Assembly (NCBI RefSeq): GCF_900104095.1 | Contig: NZ_FNJO01000013.1 | Location: 62,001 to 126,000, forward strand | Source of the DNA: Ralstonia sp. 25mfcol4.1 | GTDB lineage: Bacteria; Pseudomonadota; Gammaproteobacteria; Burkholderiales; Burkholderiaceae | Direction: 5' to 3' | DNA: 64,000 bases | Shown here: one piece after another, positions 43,369-52,286 of the stretch | Layout of the letters: the number at the start of each line of letters is the position of its first letter | How positions within the stretch are numbered: the stretch's first letter is position 1 | Notes under the pieces: generated by a model | Seen by the model: only the letters and a program-made list of their open reading frames with translations | What the model was told of the DNA's origin: nothing | The model's database searches: none | Translations under genes and position numbers: made by a program

Positions 43369-44397
43369 CTACTTCGCCGCCTTCAGTTGTTCAGCCAGCT
43401 TCAGATAGCGGAGGTTGATCGACGTCGAGAACGACGCCGGAATATCGGTGCGGCGGATCTGGTCAATACTGCCCAGGAATTCGGCCGTCTTGCGCACGGC
43501 GCCAGCCAACACCGTGTGGTCGGTATTGCTGCCATCGCCAAACCATTGAGGCTTCAGTTGCTCTTCAATGGACGGATAGTTGTTGCCGTTGATGGATTCC
43601 TTGACTGCCCCCGGCGTGGCGCCCAGCTCCTTGGCGATAGCTTCGGCGACGGCATCAGGATTGCGCCGATAGTTGGCCACTTGCTGCTCCAGCACCAGCA
43701 ACAGTTTGGCTACCAGCTCCGGGGGCTTCTCGCCGAACGCCTTGCTCACCGAAATACCGTTGAAGATCAGGTAGCCGTCTTTCTTGAGATCTCTGGTGAA
43801 GAATACCGGCTGACCGCCATTGGCCTCCAGCGTGGAATTGAACGGGGCCCACACATAGCCGGCGTCGATGTCGCCACGCCGCCACGCCGCCACCAATTCG
43901 TCGGGCTTGAGCGGTACGAACCGCACCTTCGATCGATCAATCTTGTTGAGTTGGATAGCCGTGTCCAGCGCATACTGCGCCGTGGAGTTCGGCGGATAGC
44001 CCACTGTGTGGCCGGCCAGGTCCTGCAGCGTCTGGATATTCTTGCCTTTGCGCGCCACCAGGCGCTCATACGTGGCGATATCCGCGGAAGTGCCCGCCAG
44101 CTCGATCGGAAGCTTGCGGACGATGGCCGAGACCGTCGGACTCGATCCGAAGTTGGCAATGTCCACGCTATTGCTGGCGAACAGGTTCAGTACATCGCCC
44201 CCGGTACCGAACTGCACCCACTTGACCGGCACGCCAAACGCTTTTTCCAGCGACCCATCGACCTTGGCATTGACGATAAGCTGTGCCCCGCCGCTATAGG
44301 CGATGCGCACTTCCTTTGGCAGAGGCTCTGCCGCGTTGCCAATGGAAATAGCCAATGCCAGGCCCGAAAACAGGAGTGCTCGTAAGGATTTGCGCAT
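43369..44397 (-). CDS. Taurine/sulfonate ABC transporter receptor
   Basis: A 342-residue exported receptor from the ATG at 44397; a longer frame to 44586 runs through the upstream regulatory element. A signal peptide ends near IGNAA. It is TauA-like: EVRIAYSGGAQLIVNAK, QFGTGGDVLNLFASNSVDIANFGSSP near 64-89, and VGYPPNSTAQYALD. 'Taurine' is a family guess. It heads a three-gene minus-strand operon that converges on the AprBA-like operon, so the cell has two sulfonate-type uptake systems side by side. Confidence 0.9.
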   Translation of the reverse strand: MRKSLRALLFSGLALAISIGNAAEPLPKEVRIAYSGGAQLIVNAKVDGSLEKAFGVPVKWVQFGTGGDVLNLFASNSVDIANFGSSPTVSAIVRKLPIELAGTSADIATYERLVARKGKNIQTLQDLAGHTVGYPPNSTAQYALDTAIQLNKIDRSKVRFVPLKPDELVAAWRRGDIDAGYVWAPFNSTLEANGGQPVFFTRDLKKDGYLIFNGISVSKAFGEKPPELVAKLLLVLEQQVANYRRNPDAVAEAIAKELGATPGAVKESINGNNYPSIEEQLKPQWFGDGSNTDHTVLAGAVRKTAEFLGSIDQIRRTDIPASFSTSINLRYLKLAEQLKAAK

Positions 44398-44460
44398 CGC
44401 GGTTGAAGGATTCGGTAGACAGGACGGCCATGTTAGACGGCAACACCTGCGACGCAAACA

Positions 44461-44480
44461 ACCAATAACGGATATGAAAA
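44461..44480 (-). promoter_or_regulatory. CATATC-type element upstream of the sulfonate receptor
   Basis: On the minus strand TTTTCATATCCGTTATTGGT ends 64 bases before the ATG at 44397. It resembles the CATATCGTTATCGG stretch upstream of the desaturase (22616-22603, minus). Confidence 0.4.
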
Positions 44481-44598
44481 ATCCACCCTGACGTATTTGC
44501 AAGTGGTGAAATCTGCGGCCGACTTGCGACTCGCTTGCTAAGCGGCCGCTTCGATGTGGCGATTCACGGCAGCCTCCACCGGGCATGCAGAATCGTCG

Positions 44599-45561
44599 TC
44601 AGAGGCACCCCATGCCGTGCAACGTCGCCTCAATGGCACGATCGAGCGGCGTGTGCGGTTCCTCTCCGAGCACGGATTTCAGCTTGTCGTTGGTCATGCG
44701 CACCGGCTCCCGCCACAGGTAACGCATCTCGCGCATCTCCCGGAAAGTGCTGACGAAGGGCGAGATGACGCTGAGCAGCCACCACGGGAACGGGCGCAGC
44801 TTTGGCGCACGGCCCCCACGGCGAACCACGACACGGTGAATGGCTTCGGCCATCTGCATGCCGTCCGCGTCCCAATGCCCTGCCATGTGGAACGCCGCAA
44901 TCGGCTCCAGCGATTCTCGCCGCGCGAGCAGTTCCACCATCGTGCGCGCCACATCGGGCAAATACGACCACTGATGCCCAATGCCCTTTTTGCCTGGAAG
45001 GCTGACGACGGTAACCGCCCCGCCTGGCTTGACCATTCCTTGCGAGAACCAACTGTTGCCGGGTTTCGGGCCAAAGAAGTCGCCCGCACGAACCACTATC
45101 GTGCGCACGCCGTCGGCCGTGGCTAAACGCAGACGCCGTTCCAACTCGACCCGGATACCTCCCTTGCGCGTCAGCGGACGCTGGGGCGAGCCTTCATGCG
45201 GCTCCGGGAATGCGTCGGGGCCAAAGTTATATACGGTGCCGGGCAGCATGATGGTGGCGCCCTGTTTTGTCGCCGCGGCAATCGTATTGTCGAGCATGGG
45301 CAGCACCAGCTCTGCCCAGCGGCGGTAACCCGCCGGATTGACCGCATGCACGATTACCGAGCACCCCTGCGCGGCCGCCATGACATCGTCTGGACGCATA
45401 GCATCGCCGGCGATCCAGTGGATGCCCTCATCAACCACAGGGGCGCGTTGGCTGCGCGTGAGTCCGCGCACGCTCCAGCCCGCGCCCAGAAGCTGCCGAG
45501 CGACTTCACCACCGATGCCGCCTGTAGCACCGAGAACCAAGGCTGTTTTGCTGGTTTGCAT
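44599..45561 (-). CDS. NAD(P)-dependent epimerase/NmrA-type atypical SDR
   Basis: A 320-residue extended or atypical SDR. The N-terminal nucleotide motif GATGGIGGEVARQL (12-25) is followed by the LTRSQ specificity turn, VIVHAVNP, and a catalytic region without the strict YxxxK. A GGGGAG ribosome site lies seven bases before the ATG. It is divergent from the LysR gene at 45652, 90 bases away, and is probably its target. Substrate unknown. Confidence 0.82.
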   Translation of the reverse strand: MQTSKTALVLGATGGIGGEVARQLLGAGWSVRGLTRSQRAPVVDEGIHWIAGDAMRPDDVMAAAQGCSVIVHAVNPAGYRRWAELVLPMLDNTIAAATKQGATIMLPGTVYNFGPDAFPEPHEGSPQRPLTRKGGIRVELERRLRLATADGVRTIVVRAGDFFGPKPGNSWFSQGMVKPGGAVTVVSLPGKKGIGHQWSYLPDVARTMVELLARRESLEPIAAFHMAGHWDADGMQMAEAIHRVVVRRGGRAPKLRPFPWWLLSVISPFVSTFREMREMRYLWREPVRMTNDKLKSVLGEEPHTPLDRAIEATLHGMGCL

Positions 45562-45616
45562 ATCGCATCTCCCCTGAACATGGGAGCATTTTCAAGGTTC
45601 CGCCGTTGTAATAAAA

Positions 45617-45646
45617 TTGCCTAACATCGCATGGTCGCTATATATT
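45617..45646 (+). promoter_or_regulatory. Promoter of the LysR gene
   Basis: TTGCCT (45617-45622) with TATATA (45639-45644, 16-base spacer) or TATATT (45641-45646, 18-base spacer). Transcription would start at or near the ATG at 45652. Confidence 0.45.
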
Positions 45647-45651
45647 TTTGT

Positions 45652-46536
45652 ATGGCCACGGAACCTGGCTGGGAACTCTATCGCTCTTACCTGAGTGTGC
45701 TGCAGGAAGGCTCGCTGTCTGGCGCTGCACGCGCTCTGGGAATGGCCCAACCGACAGTGGGTCGCCATGTCGAGGCACTGGAGAAGTCCCTTGGGCTGAA
45801 CCTCTTCACCCGCTCGCAGACGGGGCTGCTTCCAACGCCGGCCGCGTTGGAACTCAAGCCCTACGCCGAGGCCATGAATAGTTCCGCAGCGGCACTCATG
45901 CGCGCTGCGGAAAGCCAGGGCGGCGTCAAGGGAACCGTGCGCATCAGCGCGAGCGAAGTCATAGGCGCCGAGGTACTGCCCCCAATCGTGGCGCAACTGC
46001 AGGCGACCCACCCGGGACTCAAGGTTGAACTGGCGCTGACAAACCGCGTGCAGGACCTGCTGCTTCGCGAAGCCGACATCGCCGTTCGCATGACGCGCCC
46101 CAATCAGGACGCCTTGCTGGCCCGGCGCATTGGCATCGTCGAGCTGGGCCTCCATGCGCACCGGGAATATTTGTGCGAACGAGGCATTCCCGAGAAGCCT
46201 GCCGATCTGGCAAAGCATGCGTTGATCGGCTTCGACGAGGAAACACCGTTCCTGCGGGCGGGAAGCAAGACATTGCCCGGATGGCGTCGCGATGCCTTCA
46301 CAGTGCGCACGGACAGCGACCTGGCGCAATTCGCACTGATCCGCGCAGGGGCAGGCATTGGCGTCTGCCAGGTTGCGCTGGCTCGGCGCTATCCGGACCT
46401 CGTGCGCGTGCTGCCCGGCGACTTCACGTTTCCTCTGGAAATGTGGGTCGCGATGCACGAAGACCTGCGCCACAGCGCGCGCTGCAAGGTACCATTCGAC
46501 GCACTGTGTGCGGGCCTGGAACGCCACGCGGCCTGA
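45652..46536 (+). CDS. LysR-family transcriptional regulator
   Basis: A 294-residue protein from the ATG at 45652. An in-frame start at 45631 would lie upstream of the -10 box. The HTH is at about 10-65 (GSLSGAARALGMAQPTVGRHV), followed by a substrate-binding domain with TVRISASEVIGAEVLPPIV and GAGIGVCQVALA. It is divergent from the epimerase gene and ends 84 bases before the convergent MFS gene. The start has no ribosome site and may be leaderless. Confidence 0.87.
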   Translation: MATEPGWELYRSYLSVLQEGSLSGAARALGMAQPTVGRHVEALEKSLGLNLFTRSQTGLLPTPAALELKPYAEAMNSSAAALMRAAESQGGVKGTVRISASEVIGAEVLPPIVAQLQATHPGLKVELALTNRVQDLLLREADIAVRMTRPNQDALLARRIGIVELGLHAHREYLCERGIPEKPADLAKHALIGFDEETPFLRAGSKTLPGWRRDAFTVRTDSDLAQFALIRAGAGIGVCQVALARRYPDLVRVLPGDFTFPLEMWVAMHEDLRHSARCKVPFDALCAGLERHAA

Positions 46537-46619
46537 AGGCGTCTGGCTTCCCAATGATTGCGGGCATCGCAGATAGAGCTTCCTCAGGCTCGCCACATTC
46601 GCATAGGATGCCGCCTGCC

Positions 46620-48029
46620 TCACGGTTCTGATCGCCTTACGATGAGTCCGGCTCCCAGAGCGAGAGATACTCCGATGGCGAACGACGCGACGGCAAAACC
46701 GAGTCGCACGTCCGGAGCATCTGCGCCATTGGGCGCGATCGCGAAAAATAGCCCGCCAAAGACGGCTACGCTTACCGCCGCGCTGATCTGCAAGGTGCCG
46801 CTTACCAAGCCCGAGGCCAGCCCTGCCCAACGGCTATCCACGTGGTCCACGTTCAAGCGGACCAACGCGGGAAGCGCAATGCCCTGTCCCGCGCCGATCA
46901 GGAACAAGGGCGCTGCGAGCCAGGTTGGCGCATCTGCAAAAGCCAGCGCCGCGACCATGAGCAGACCAATCACCTCGAGGAGCATGCCAAAGGCGGCGGT
47001 GCGCACGCCAAACCGTCGCGCAATGTGTGGGCTGCCGAGCGGCCCGAGGAAGAAGCCAATGCCAAGCGGCAGGATCGCCAAACCGGCTCCTAGTGCATCG
47101 TTGCCCAGGCCAGCCTGTTCGTACACAGCGAACACCAGGAAGAACGCGGCGAGCGAATAAAAAAAGAATGTCGATGCCAAGCTGCGTCGTAACCCGCGCA
47201 CGGCCAGCAACGAAGGCTGCACCAAAGGCGTCCTGCCAGCAAAGGCTTGTGCCTTTTCGTGCTGCCAGAAGACCCACAATAGCGGCGGACTCAGGATCAG
47301 CAGCGCAATCGACCACCACGGCCAGTGGTGCGCCCGCCCTTCGATGAGTGGCACGACAAAGGCCAACAGCCCAGCAGCGAGCAGCACCGCCCCCCACACA
47401 TCCAGGCGGACCGAGCCCTCGGCCCTGCTTTCCCGCAGCAGCACCCATGCGGCCGGAACGGCCAGCAGGATGATCGGAATGTTGATCAGGAAGACGCTCC
47501 GCCATCCCAAACCCCACGGACTGCTGGAAATGAGGACACCTCCCAGCAGTTGACCGCCGACGGATGCCAAGCCAAATGTCGCCCCATATAGGCTGAGTGC
47601 GCGGTTCTTCTCGCCTGCTGGAAAGATGGCGTGTATCGATGCCAATGATTGTGGCGCCATGATCGCCGCGGATATCCCTTGCAACAACCGGCCCACGACG
47701 AGCATGCCCGGTGACGGCGCCAGGCCGCACCATGCCGATGCGATGCCAAAACCGAGCATGCCGCTTACGAATACGCGCTTCCGGCCGTACAGGTCCCCCA
47801 ACCGGCCGCCAAGGATCAGGGTGACGGCATAGGCCGCGGCATACACGGAAATCACCAGCTGCGAGACGTCCGAGGACGCCTCGAGGCCCGCCCGGATGGC
47901 CGGTAACGCCACGTTGACGATGAAAAAATCCAGGGGCGGCAAAAGCGTGCCGGTCAAGAGGACAACGAGGGCGAGCCAGCGGCGGGAATCAGGCGCTGAC
48001 GCCCCACTCGCTTGAGTGAACGTAGTCAT
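46620..48029 (-). CDS. MFS transporter, DHA2 (14-span) drug exporter type
   Basis: A 469-residue membrane protein with about 14 hydrophobic spans. The first span has PPLDFFIVNVALP, the DHA2 family motif, and motif A is GGRLGDLYGRKR near 74-85. DHA2 transporters export drugs, acids or aromatic compounds by proton antiport. It is 11 bases downstream of the EthD-like gene on the same strand, which forms a two-gene operon opposite a LysR gene. Confidence 0.9.
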   Translation of the reverse strand: MTTFTQASGASAPDSRRWLALVVLLTGTLLPPLDFFIVNVALPAIRAGLEASSDVSQLVISVYAAAYAVTLILGGRLGDLYGRKRVFVSGMLGFGIASAWCGLAPSPGMLVVGRLLQGISAAIMAPQSLASIHAIFPAGEKNRALSLYGATFGLASVGGQLLGGVLISSSPWGLGWRSVFLINIPIILLAVPAAWVLLRESRAEGSVRLDVWGAVLLAAGLLAFVVPLIEGRAHHWPWWSIALLILSPPLLWVFWQHEKAQAFAGRTPLVQPSLLAVRGLRRSLASTFFFYSLAAFFLVFAVYEQAGLGNDALGAGLAILPLGIGFFLGPLGSPHIARRFGVRTAAFGMLLEVIGLLMVAALAFADAPTWLAAPLFLIGAGQGIALPALVRLNVDHVDSRWAGLASGLVSGTLQISAAVSVAVFGGLFFAIAPNGADAPDVRLGFAVASFAIGVSLALGAGLIVRRSEP

Positions 48030-48040
48030 GATGTCGTGAC

Positions 48041-48358
48041 TCAGAGTGCGACTGCGCGAAAGCGCCGAGGCGCCAGGGCGGTGTATCGCGGCCCATCGGC
48101 CATCACCGCCGAGGCTTCTGGCGAAGCCAAAGCGGCTTCGACTGCGTCCTCATCTCGAAAGATGCACTGACAGAGGGCGACCGTTCCGTCCCGCGCCGGA
48201 GTGGGAAAGAGTGCGGTCACGCTAAGCAGGCCGTACGATCCCCACGCCTTCCTGACCAGCGGGAGGTGAACCGCAACGTAGTAATCCCGATCGAAGCGGT
48301 CTTGTGGGGTGCCCTGATAGGTCACATAGACCACAACGGAGGCAGCTGAAGTGTTCAT
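48041..48358 (-). CDS. EthD-domain small protein
   Basis: A 105-residue protein from the ATG at 48358, with a ferredoxin-like dimeric alpha-beta barrel pattern: VVVYVTYQGTPQDRFDRDYYVAVHLPLV near 8-35, with the FDxxYYxxxHLPLV motif of EthD proteins. EthD helps degrade ethers and related compounds in other species but lacks a known catalytic residue. It precedes the MFS exporter in one operon, perhaps handling a substrate the pump then exports. Confidence 0.75.
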   Translation of the reverse strand: MNTSAASVVVYVTYQGTPQDRFDRDYYVAVHLPLVRKAWGSYGLLSVTALFPTPARDGTVALCQCIFRDEDAVEAALASPEASAVMADGPRYTALAPRRFRAVAL

Positions 48359-48482
48359 GGCTAAGGTTCCAGAGTCGAGGGGTCCGAATGTGTTCACCGT
48401 CGGTCCGCACGGGACATTCGAATAGGAGCGCCATGGTCGCACCCACAATATTGTTTGGGGACTGTCAATTCTGTATATTTCT

Positions 48483-48506
48483 CGTACATTTTTGAACGAA
48501 TGTACG
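48483..48506. promoter_or_regulatory. LysR-type operator between ethD and the LysR gene
   Basis: CGTACATT and AATGTACG (48483-48490 and 48499-48506) are perfect 8-base arms with an 8-base spacer, ending four bases before the LysR ATG at 48511. A minus-strand TTGACA (about 48470-48465) may belong to the ethD promoter. Confidence 0.65.
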
Positions 48507-48510
48507 TGGC

Positions 48511-49380
48511 ATGGAATGGAACGACGTTCGCATCTTTCTGACTGTCGCCCGGGCTCGATCCTTTGGCGAGGCGGCCCGGCGTCTGGACGTCAGCCACCCC
48601 ACAGTCGGTCGTCGCATAAAGGTGCTCGAAGAGGAAGCCCGGCAACCGCTATTTCGTCGGACCCCGGAAGGACTGGTGCTGACCGATGCCGGAGACACCT
48701 TGCTGGCGCTGGCGGAATCGATGGAGGAATCCGCGCTGTCCATGGAACGGCGTCTGGCGGGCAACCACAACCGCCTGGAAGGCGTCCTTCGGATTTCGTC
48801 CGCGGACTGGTTTGGCGCCTATGTCCTTGCCCCCGTCCTGATCGAGCTGACCCGCCGTCATCCCGCTGTCGTCCCGGAGGTCATTGCAAGCTACCGACTG
48901 CTAGACCTTTCCCGGCGCGAGACGGACGTGGCTTTTCGCATCGTGCCTTTCAGCGAACCGGATATCGTCCAGCGTCGCCTGATGCGGATGCCATATGGTC
49001 TCTACGCATCGGCCGACACCGCGCAGGCAATGCAGGACGACCCCGCCTCCGTGGGGCTCATTCTCATGAATACCGCGCAATCGCACTTTCCCGACGTGGC
49101 CTGGCTATTGAACAGGTTTCCACTCTGCCGACGTGTCTTCACAAGTACGAGCCGAACGGTCCAGGCGCAGATGTGCGTGAGGGGCATGGGAATTGCGGTG
49201 CTACCAAGGCCGCTTGGCGATGCCTTTGCCGGATTGACGCGCGTCGACACACCGGATCACCCACCGTCACGCGATATATGGGTGGGTTATCACCACGACC
49301 TGCGGCACATGGAACGCTTGAGGGCAATGCTGGATATCGCCGACATGACACTGTCGAATTCAGAATGGACGGCGGGGTGA
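48511..49380 (+). CDS. LysR-family transcriptional regulator
   Basis: A 289-residue protein: HTH at about 3-60 (SFGEAARRLDVSHPTVGRRIKV) and a substrate-binding domain with LRISSADWFGAYVLAPVLIEL and VRGMGIAVLPRPL. The start is fixed by the operator just upstream. It is divergent from the ethD-MFS operon. After its end, 49381-49655 shows no gene or recognisable site. Confidence 0.88.
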   Translation: MEWNDVRIFLTVARARSFGEAARRLDVSHPTVGRRIKVLEEEARQPLFRRTPEGLVLTDAGDTLLALAESMEESALSMERRLAGNHNRLEGVLRISSADWFGAYVLAPVLIELTRRHPAVVPEVIASYRLLDLSRRETDVAFRIVPFSEPDIVQRRLMRMPYGLYASADTAQAMQDDPASVGLILMNTAQSHFPDVAWLLNRFPLCRRVFTSTSRTVQAQMCVRGMGIAVLPRPLGDAFAGLTRVDTPDHPPSRDIWVGYHHDLRHMERLRAMLDIADMTLSNSEWTAG

Positions 49381-49655
49381 GTTGTCTATGTCGGGAGGCC
49401 TAAACCAAAGCGTCTTACTCAAAACGACCCTCTGCGTTCCGCCTGCGCCGGTGGACGCCCATCGCCCTCTGCATGAAAGCGGAATTAAAGTCGATGGCGA
49501 GAACGCACGATGGATGCCGAAGCCTCGCAGGCGGCTGGATCGCTAACACGGCGAATGGGAACACGCGGCAAGCTTGAGGACGCATCCGCTGCCCCAGTCC
49601 GGTGATATGACGAACCGGCCGTTCCTGTCAGCGACTTGGCATCGTCCTCTCGAAA

Positions 49656-50411
49656 TTACGGATGCCACGTCGTAGGACGGACACTCGGATCCCGGGAGCC
49701 GGAAATTGCATAGGACACTTCTTTTCCCGCGGCCAGCATCAGCTCCACATACTCCGCCAACTTATCGCGCGTCAACCGGCTAATGGGCCCCGAGATGCAA
49801 AGAGCCCCGGTCAACGTCCAGTTAATTCCAAACACCGGAACAGCCAGGCTCGAAACTTCAGGCTCTCTTTCGCCCATCGAGATGAAATAACCATCCTTGC
49901 GAATGGCCTCGTATGGCTCGCCGCTTTCGCCTGCGAATGCCCGCAACACTCTGCCCGGCGCCCCGGTGAGAGGAAGCCTTTCCCCGACGCGCACGTGGTG
50001 TCGCACCGCGCCTGGTCCTTCCACCCGCACCAGGCAGGCCCGAGTATCGCCCTCCCGGACATAAAAGGCCGCGCTTTCGCGTGTTTCGTAGCTGATTCTC
50101 CGGAGCACCGGCTCCACCGTTTCATTGACGCGAAATGCAGCCTGATAGCGCGCGCCCAGCCACCCTGCGGCCGCGCCGAGGCGCCATTGCCCATCTTCGC
50201 GTTGGACCAGGTACTCACTTTGCGCCAGTGTCCGCGCCGTGCGCAGAACGGTCGATTTGCCCATGCCGACTCGTCGGCTCAACTCCGACAGCGTCAACGA
50301 AGCGTCATCGGCAGAGAACGCCTCAAGAATTTGCAGGGCCCGGGTGACGGCGATGATTGTGTCTTTATCTGCACCTGCTGGCGTCTGTGCAGGCTGAGCA
50401 TTCCGTTTCAT
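49656..50411 (-). CDS. IclR-family transcriptional regulator
   Basis: A 251-residue protein from the ATG at 50411: winged HTH at about 17-75 (VTRALQILEAFSADDASLTLSELSRRVG, split at 22-49, then GKSTVLRTARTLA) and an IclR effector domain (FYVREGDTRACLV, SLAVPVFGINWTLTGALCISGP). It is divergent from the Bug operon at 50504 with a shared 92-base control region containing a long inverted repeat, so it most likely controls that operon. A start at 50501 would run through this region. Confidence 0.88.
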   Translation of the reverse strand: MKRNAQPAQTPAGADKDTIIAVTRALQILEAFSADDASLTLSELSRRVGMGKSTVLRTARTLAQSEYLVQREDGQWRLGAAAGWLGARYQAAFRVNETVEPVLRRISYETRESAAFYVREGDTRACLVRVEGPGAVRHHVRVGERLPLTGAPGRVLRAFAGESGEPYEAIRKDGYFISMGEREPEVSSLAVPVFGINWTLTGALCISGPISRLTRDKLAEYVELMLAAGKEVSYAISGSRDPSVRPTTWHP

Positions 50412-50417
50412 GGCACA

Positions 50418-50468
50418 TGTTCCGCTATGGACAACGCGATTGTATAGCACGGAACAGAAATCTATAGT
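50418..50468. promoter_or_regulatory. Shared control region of iclR and the Bug operon
   Basis: TGTTCCG (50418-50424) and CGGAACA (50450-50456) form inverted arms 25 bases apart, with further CTAT/ATAG symmetry inside. The plus-strand promoter reads TTGTAT (50440-50445), 17 bases, TATAGT (50463-50468), so the right arm sits in the promoter spacer and the left arm abuts the iclR start. Confidence 0.6.
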
Positions 50469-50503
50469 CGAGGCACAAATACAAGGTTCGATTGGAGACA
50501 CCC

Positions 50504-51478
50504 TTGAAGATAATCCTTCGCGTTCTGGCCGCCTGCTCCATTGCCGCGGTGCCCGGCCTTCCTGCGTATGCTGCAGACACCTATCCGGCCAAGCCCATTC
50601 GCCTCATCGTTCCATTCCCACCCGGGGGTGCGCCGGATACCTTCTCGCGCGAAATAGCCCAACAACTTAGCCGGGACCTGAAGTGGACCATCGTCGTCGA
50701 CAACAGGCCAGGTGCTGGCGGCAACCTTGGCGTGGAAGCTGCGGCAAAAGCATCGCCTGATGGCTACACATTGGTGTTCGGCCAGACCAGCAATCTTGCT
50801 ATCAACCCGTCGTTGTACAAAAAGCTGCCGTATGACCCAGCGAAAGATCTGACGCCCATCGGCTTGATTGCCTCCGCACCTCTCGCGATTGTTGCCAACA
50901 ACAGTTCACCCTACAAAAATCTGACCGACGTACTTGCCGCCGCAAAAGCCAAGCCAGGCACGGTAACGTTCGGTACGCCGGGCAATGGCACGGTCGCACA
51001 CCTCGCCATGGAACTCCTGCAAAAGCAGGCCGGGGTAAAGATGCAACACATTCCATACAAGGGTGCATCGCAGGCGCTCACCGACGTCCTGAGTGGCCAG
51101 GTAGAAATCTATATTGGCTCCGTCCCTACGGTAATGGGTCAAATCAAGATGGGCAAGCTGCGCGGAATCGCCGTGACCTCGGGTAAGCGTTCGCCGCAAT
51201 TACCTAACACGCCAACCGTAGCGGAAGCCGGAGTAAAGCAATTTGAGGCCGACACATGGTTCGGCCTGCTTGCACCCGCCGGCACCCCCGCACCGATCGT
51301 CGAAAGACTCAACGCTGAATTGAATCGCGTACTCCAGGTCCCCGCCGTACGTTCCAAGATCGAGGCGGAAGGCGGTCAGGTCCTGGGCGGTAGTAGCGCT
51401 GCGTTTGCAGGCTTATTGCAAAAGGATCTTGCTCGCTGGCGAGTCGTGGTCAGCGACTCGGGCGCGACCATCGATTAA
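50504..51478 (+). CDS. Orphan Bug (TctC-type) receptor with TTG start
   Basis: A 324-residue receptor. The best start is TTG at 50504, with GGAG six bases upstream, giving a signal peptide (MKIILRVLAACS, cleavage near AYAADT); the TTG at 50492 lies before that site. Bug features: AKPIRLIVPFPPGGAPDTF, NRPGAGGNLG, SPDGYTLVFGQ, HIPYKGASQALTDVL and the PNTPTVAEAG end. It opens a catabolic operon under an IclR regulator, so it probably binds that pathway's carboxylate. No TctAB carrier is present. Confidence 0.85.
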   Translation: MKIILRVLAACSIAAVPGLPAYAADTYPAKPIRLIVPFPPGGAPDTFSREIAQQLSRDLKWTIVVDNRPGAGGNLGVEAAAKASPDGYTLVFGQTSNLAINPSLYKKLPYDPAKDLTPIGLIASAPLAIVANNSSPYKNLTDVLAAAKAKPGTVTFGTPGNGTVAHLAMELLQKQAGVKMQHIPYKGASQALTDVLSGQVEIYIGSVPTVMGQIKMGKLRGIAVTSGKRSPQLPNTPTVAEAGVKQFEADTWFGLLAPAGTPAPIVERLNAELNRVLQVPAVRSKIEAEGGQVLGGSSAAFAGLLQKDLARWRVVVSDSGATID

Positions 51479-51587
51479 TGCCTCGGCGCGCGTCTGCGCG
51501 CCAGATTCCACGTTCCCGGTTTTCACGATCCGTCAGTTGGCTTGCCAACTGCGCGGCTGGATTCACTCGTACATTTTTGGAGCAACC

Positions 51588-52286
51588 ATGTCGCAAACCC
51601 AGCAACAGCCTGATGTCATCCGTGATTTCGAACGCGTTTCGTCCGACATCGTCAGGCAGGCGTCCGAGTACGCGTCCTCGATCTTCGCCGATGTAGCCGG
51701 TCGCCGCGGTGGCCTGCATGGGCGGATCGCACCACTGAGCCAAAAAAGCAAGTTCTGCGGTCCGGCTGTCACCGTGGAGGTTCGCCCCGGCGATAACCTC
51801 ATGATTCACGCCGCGATGGCACTGGCTAAACCTGGCGACGTCATCATCGTTGACGGCAAAGGCGACCAAAACAGCGCGCTGATGGGCGCAATCATGGTCA
51901 ATCAGTGCATTGCTCTCGGTGTCGCGGCCGTCGTCCTGGATGCCGCTGCGCGTGATGCCGAAGAGATCATCGAGACCGGCTTCCCGATGTACTCCGTAGG
52001 ACTGAATCCCAACGGACCTACCAAGTTCGTACCGGGCCGCGTAAATCATCCGATCCAATGTGGTGGCGTTACGGTGCACCCGGGCGACCTGGTCATCGGC
52101 GATGCTGACGGTGTGGTCGTCATCGAGCGCGAAAAAGCGCCGGCTCTGATCGCGGAGGCTGCAAAGAAGGTAGCGGCCGAGCGCAAGCGCATCGAAGGTA
52201 TCAAATCTGGCGACGCACTGCGGCCATCCTGGCTGGACGACGCGCTGCGTGCCGCCGGTGTACTGAAGGCTGGGGAAACGCTGTGA
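51588..52286 (+). CDS. RraA/HMG-aldolase-fold protein
   Basis: A 232-residue protein with the RraA-like fold: FCGPAVTVEVRPGDNLMIHAAMALAKPGDVIIVDGKG near 58-94, GAIMVNQCIALGVAAVVLDAAARD near 102-125, and GDLVIGDADGVVVI near 178-191. This fold includes the ribonuclease E regulator RraA and 4-hydroxy-4-methyl-2-oxoglutarate or 4-carboxy-4-hydroxy-2-oxoadipate aldolases. In a catabolic operon an aldolase or decarboxylase is more likely. GGAG lies seven bases before the ATG. Its stop overlaps the next gene's GTG (GTGA). Confidence 0.82.
   Translation: MSQTQQQPDVIRDFERVSSDIVRQASEYASSIFADVAGRRGGLHGRIAPLSQKSKFCGPAVTVEVRPGDNLMIHAAMALAKPGDVIIVDGKGDQNSALMGAIMVNQCIALGVAAVVLDAAARDAEEIIETGFPMYSVGLNPNGPTKFVPGRVNHPIQCGGVTVHPGDLVIGDADGVVVIEREKAPALIAEAAKKVAAERKRIEGIKSGDALRPSWLDDALRAAGVLKAGETL

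Noticed and set aside
49381..49655. 275-base gap between convergent LysR and IclR genes searched for a terminator or small gene
   Set aside because: No clear hairpin with a T-run and no frame with a ribosome site.
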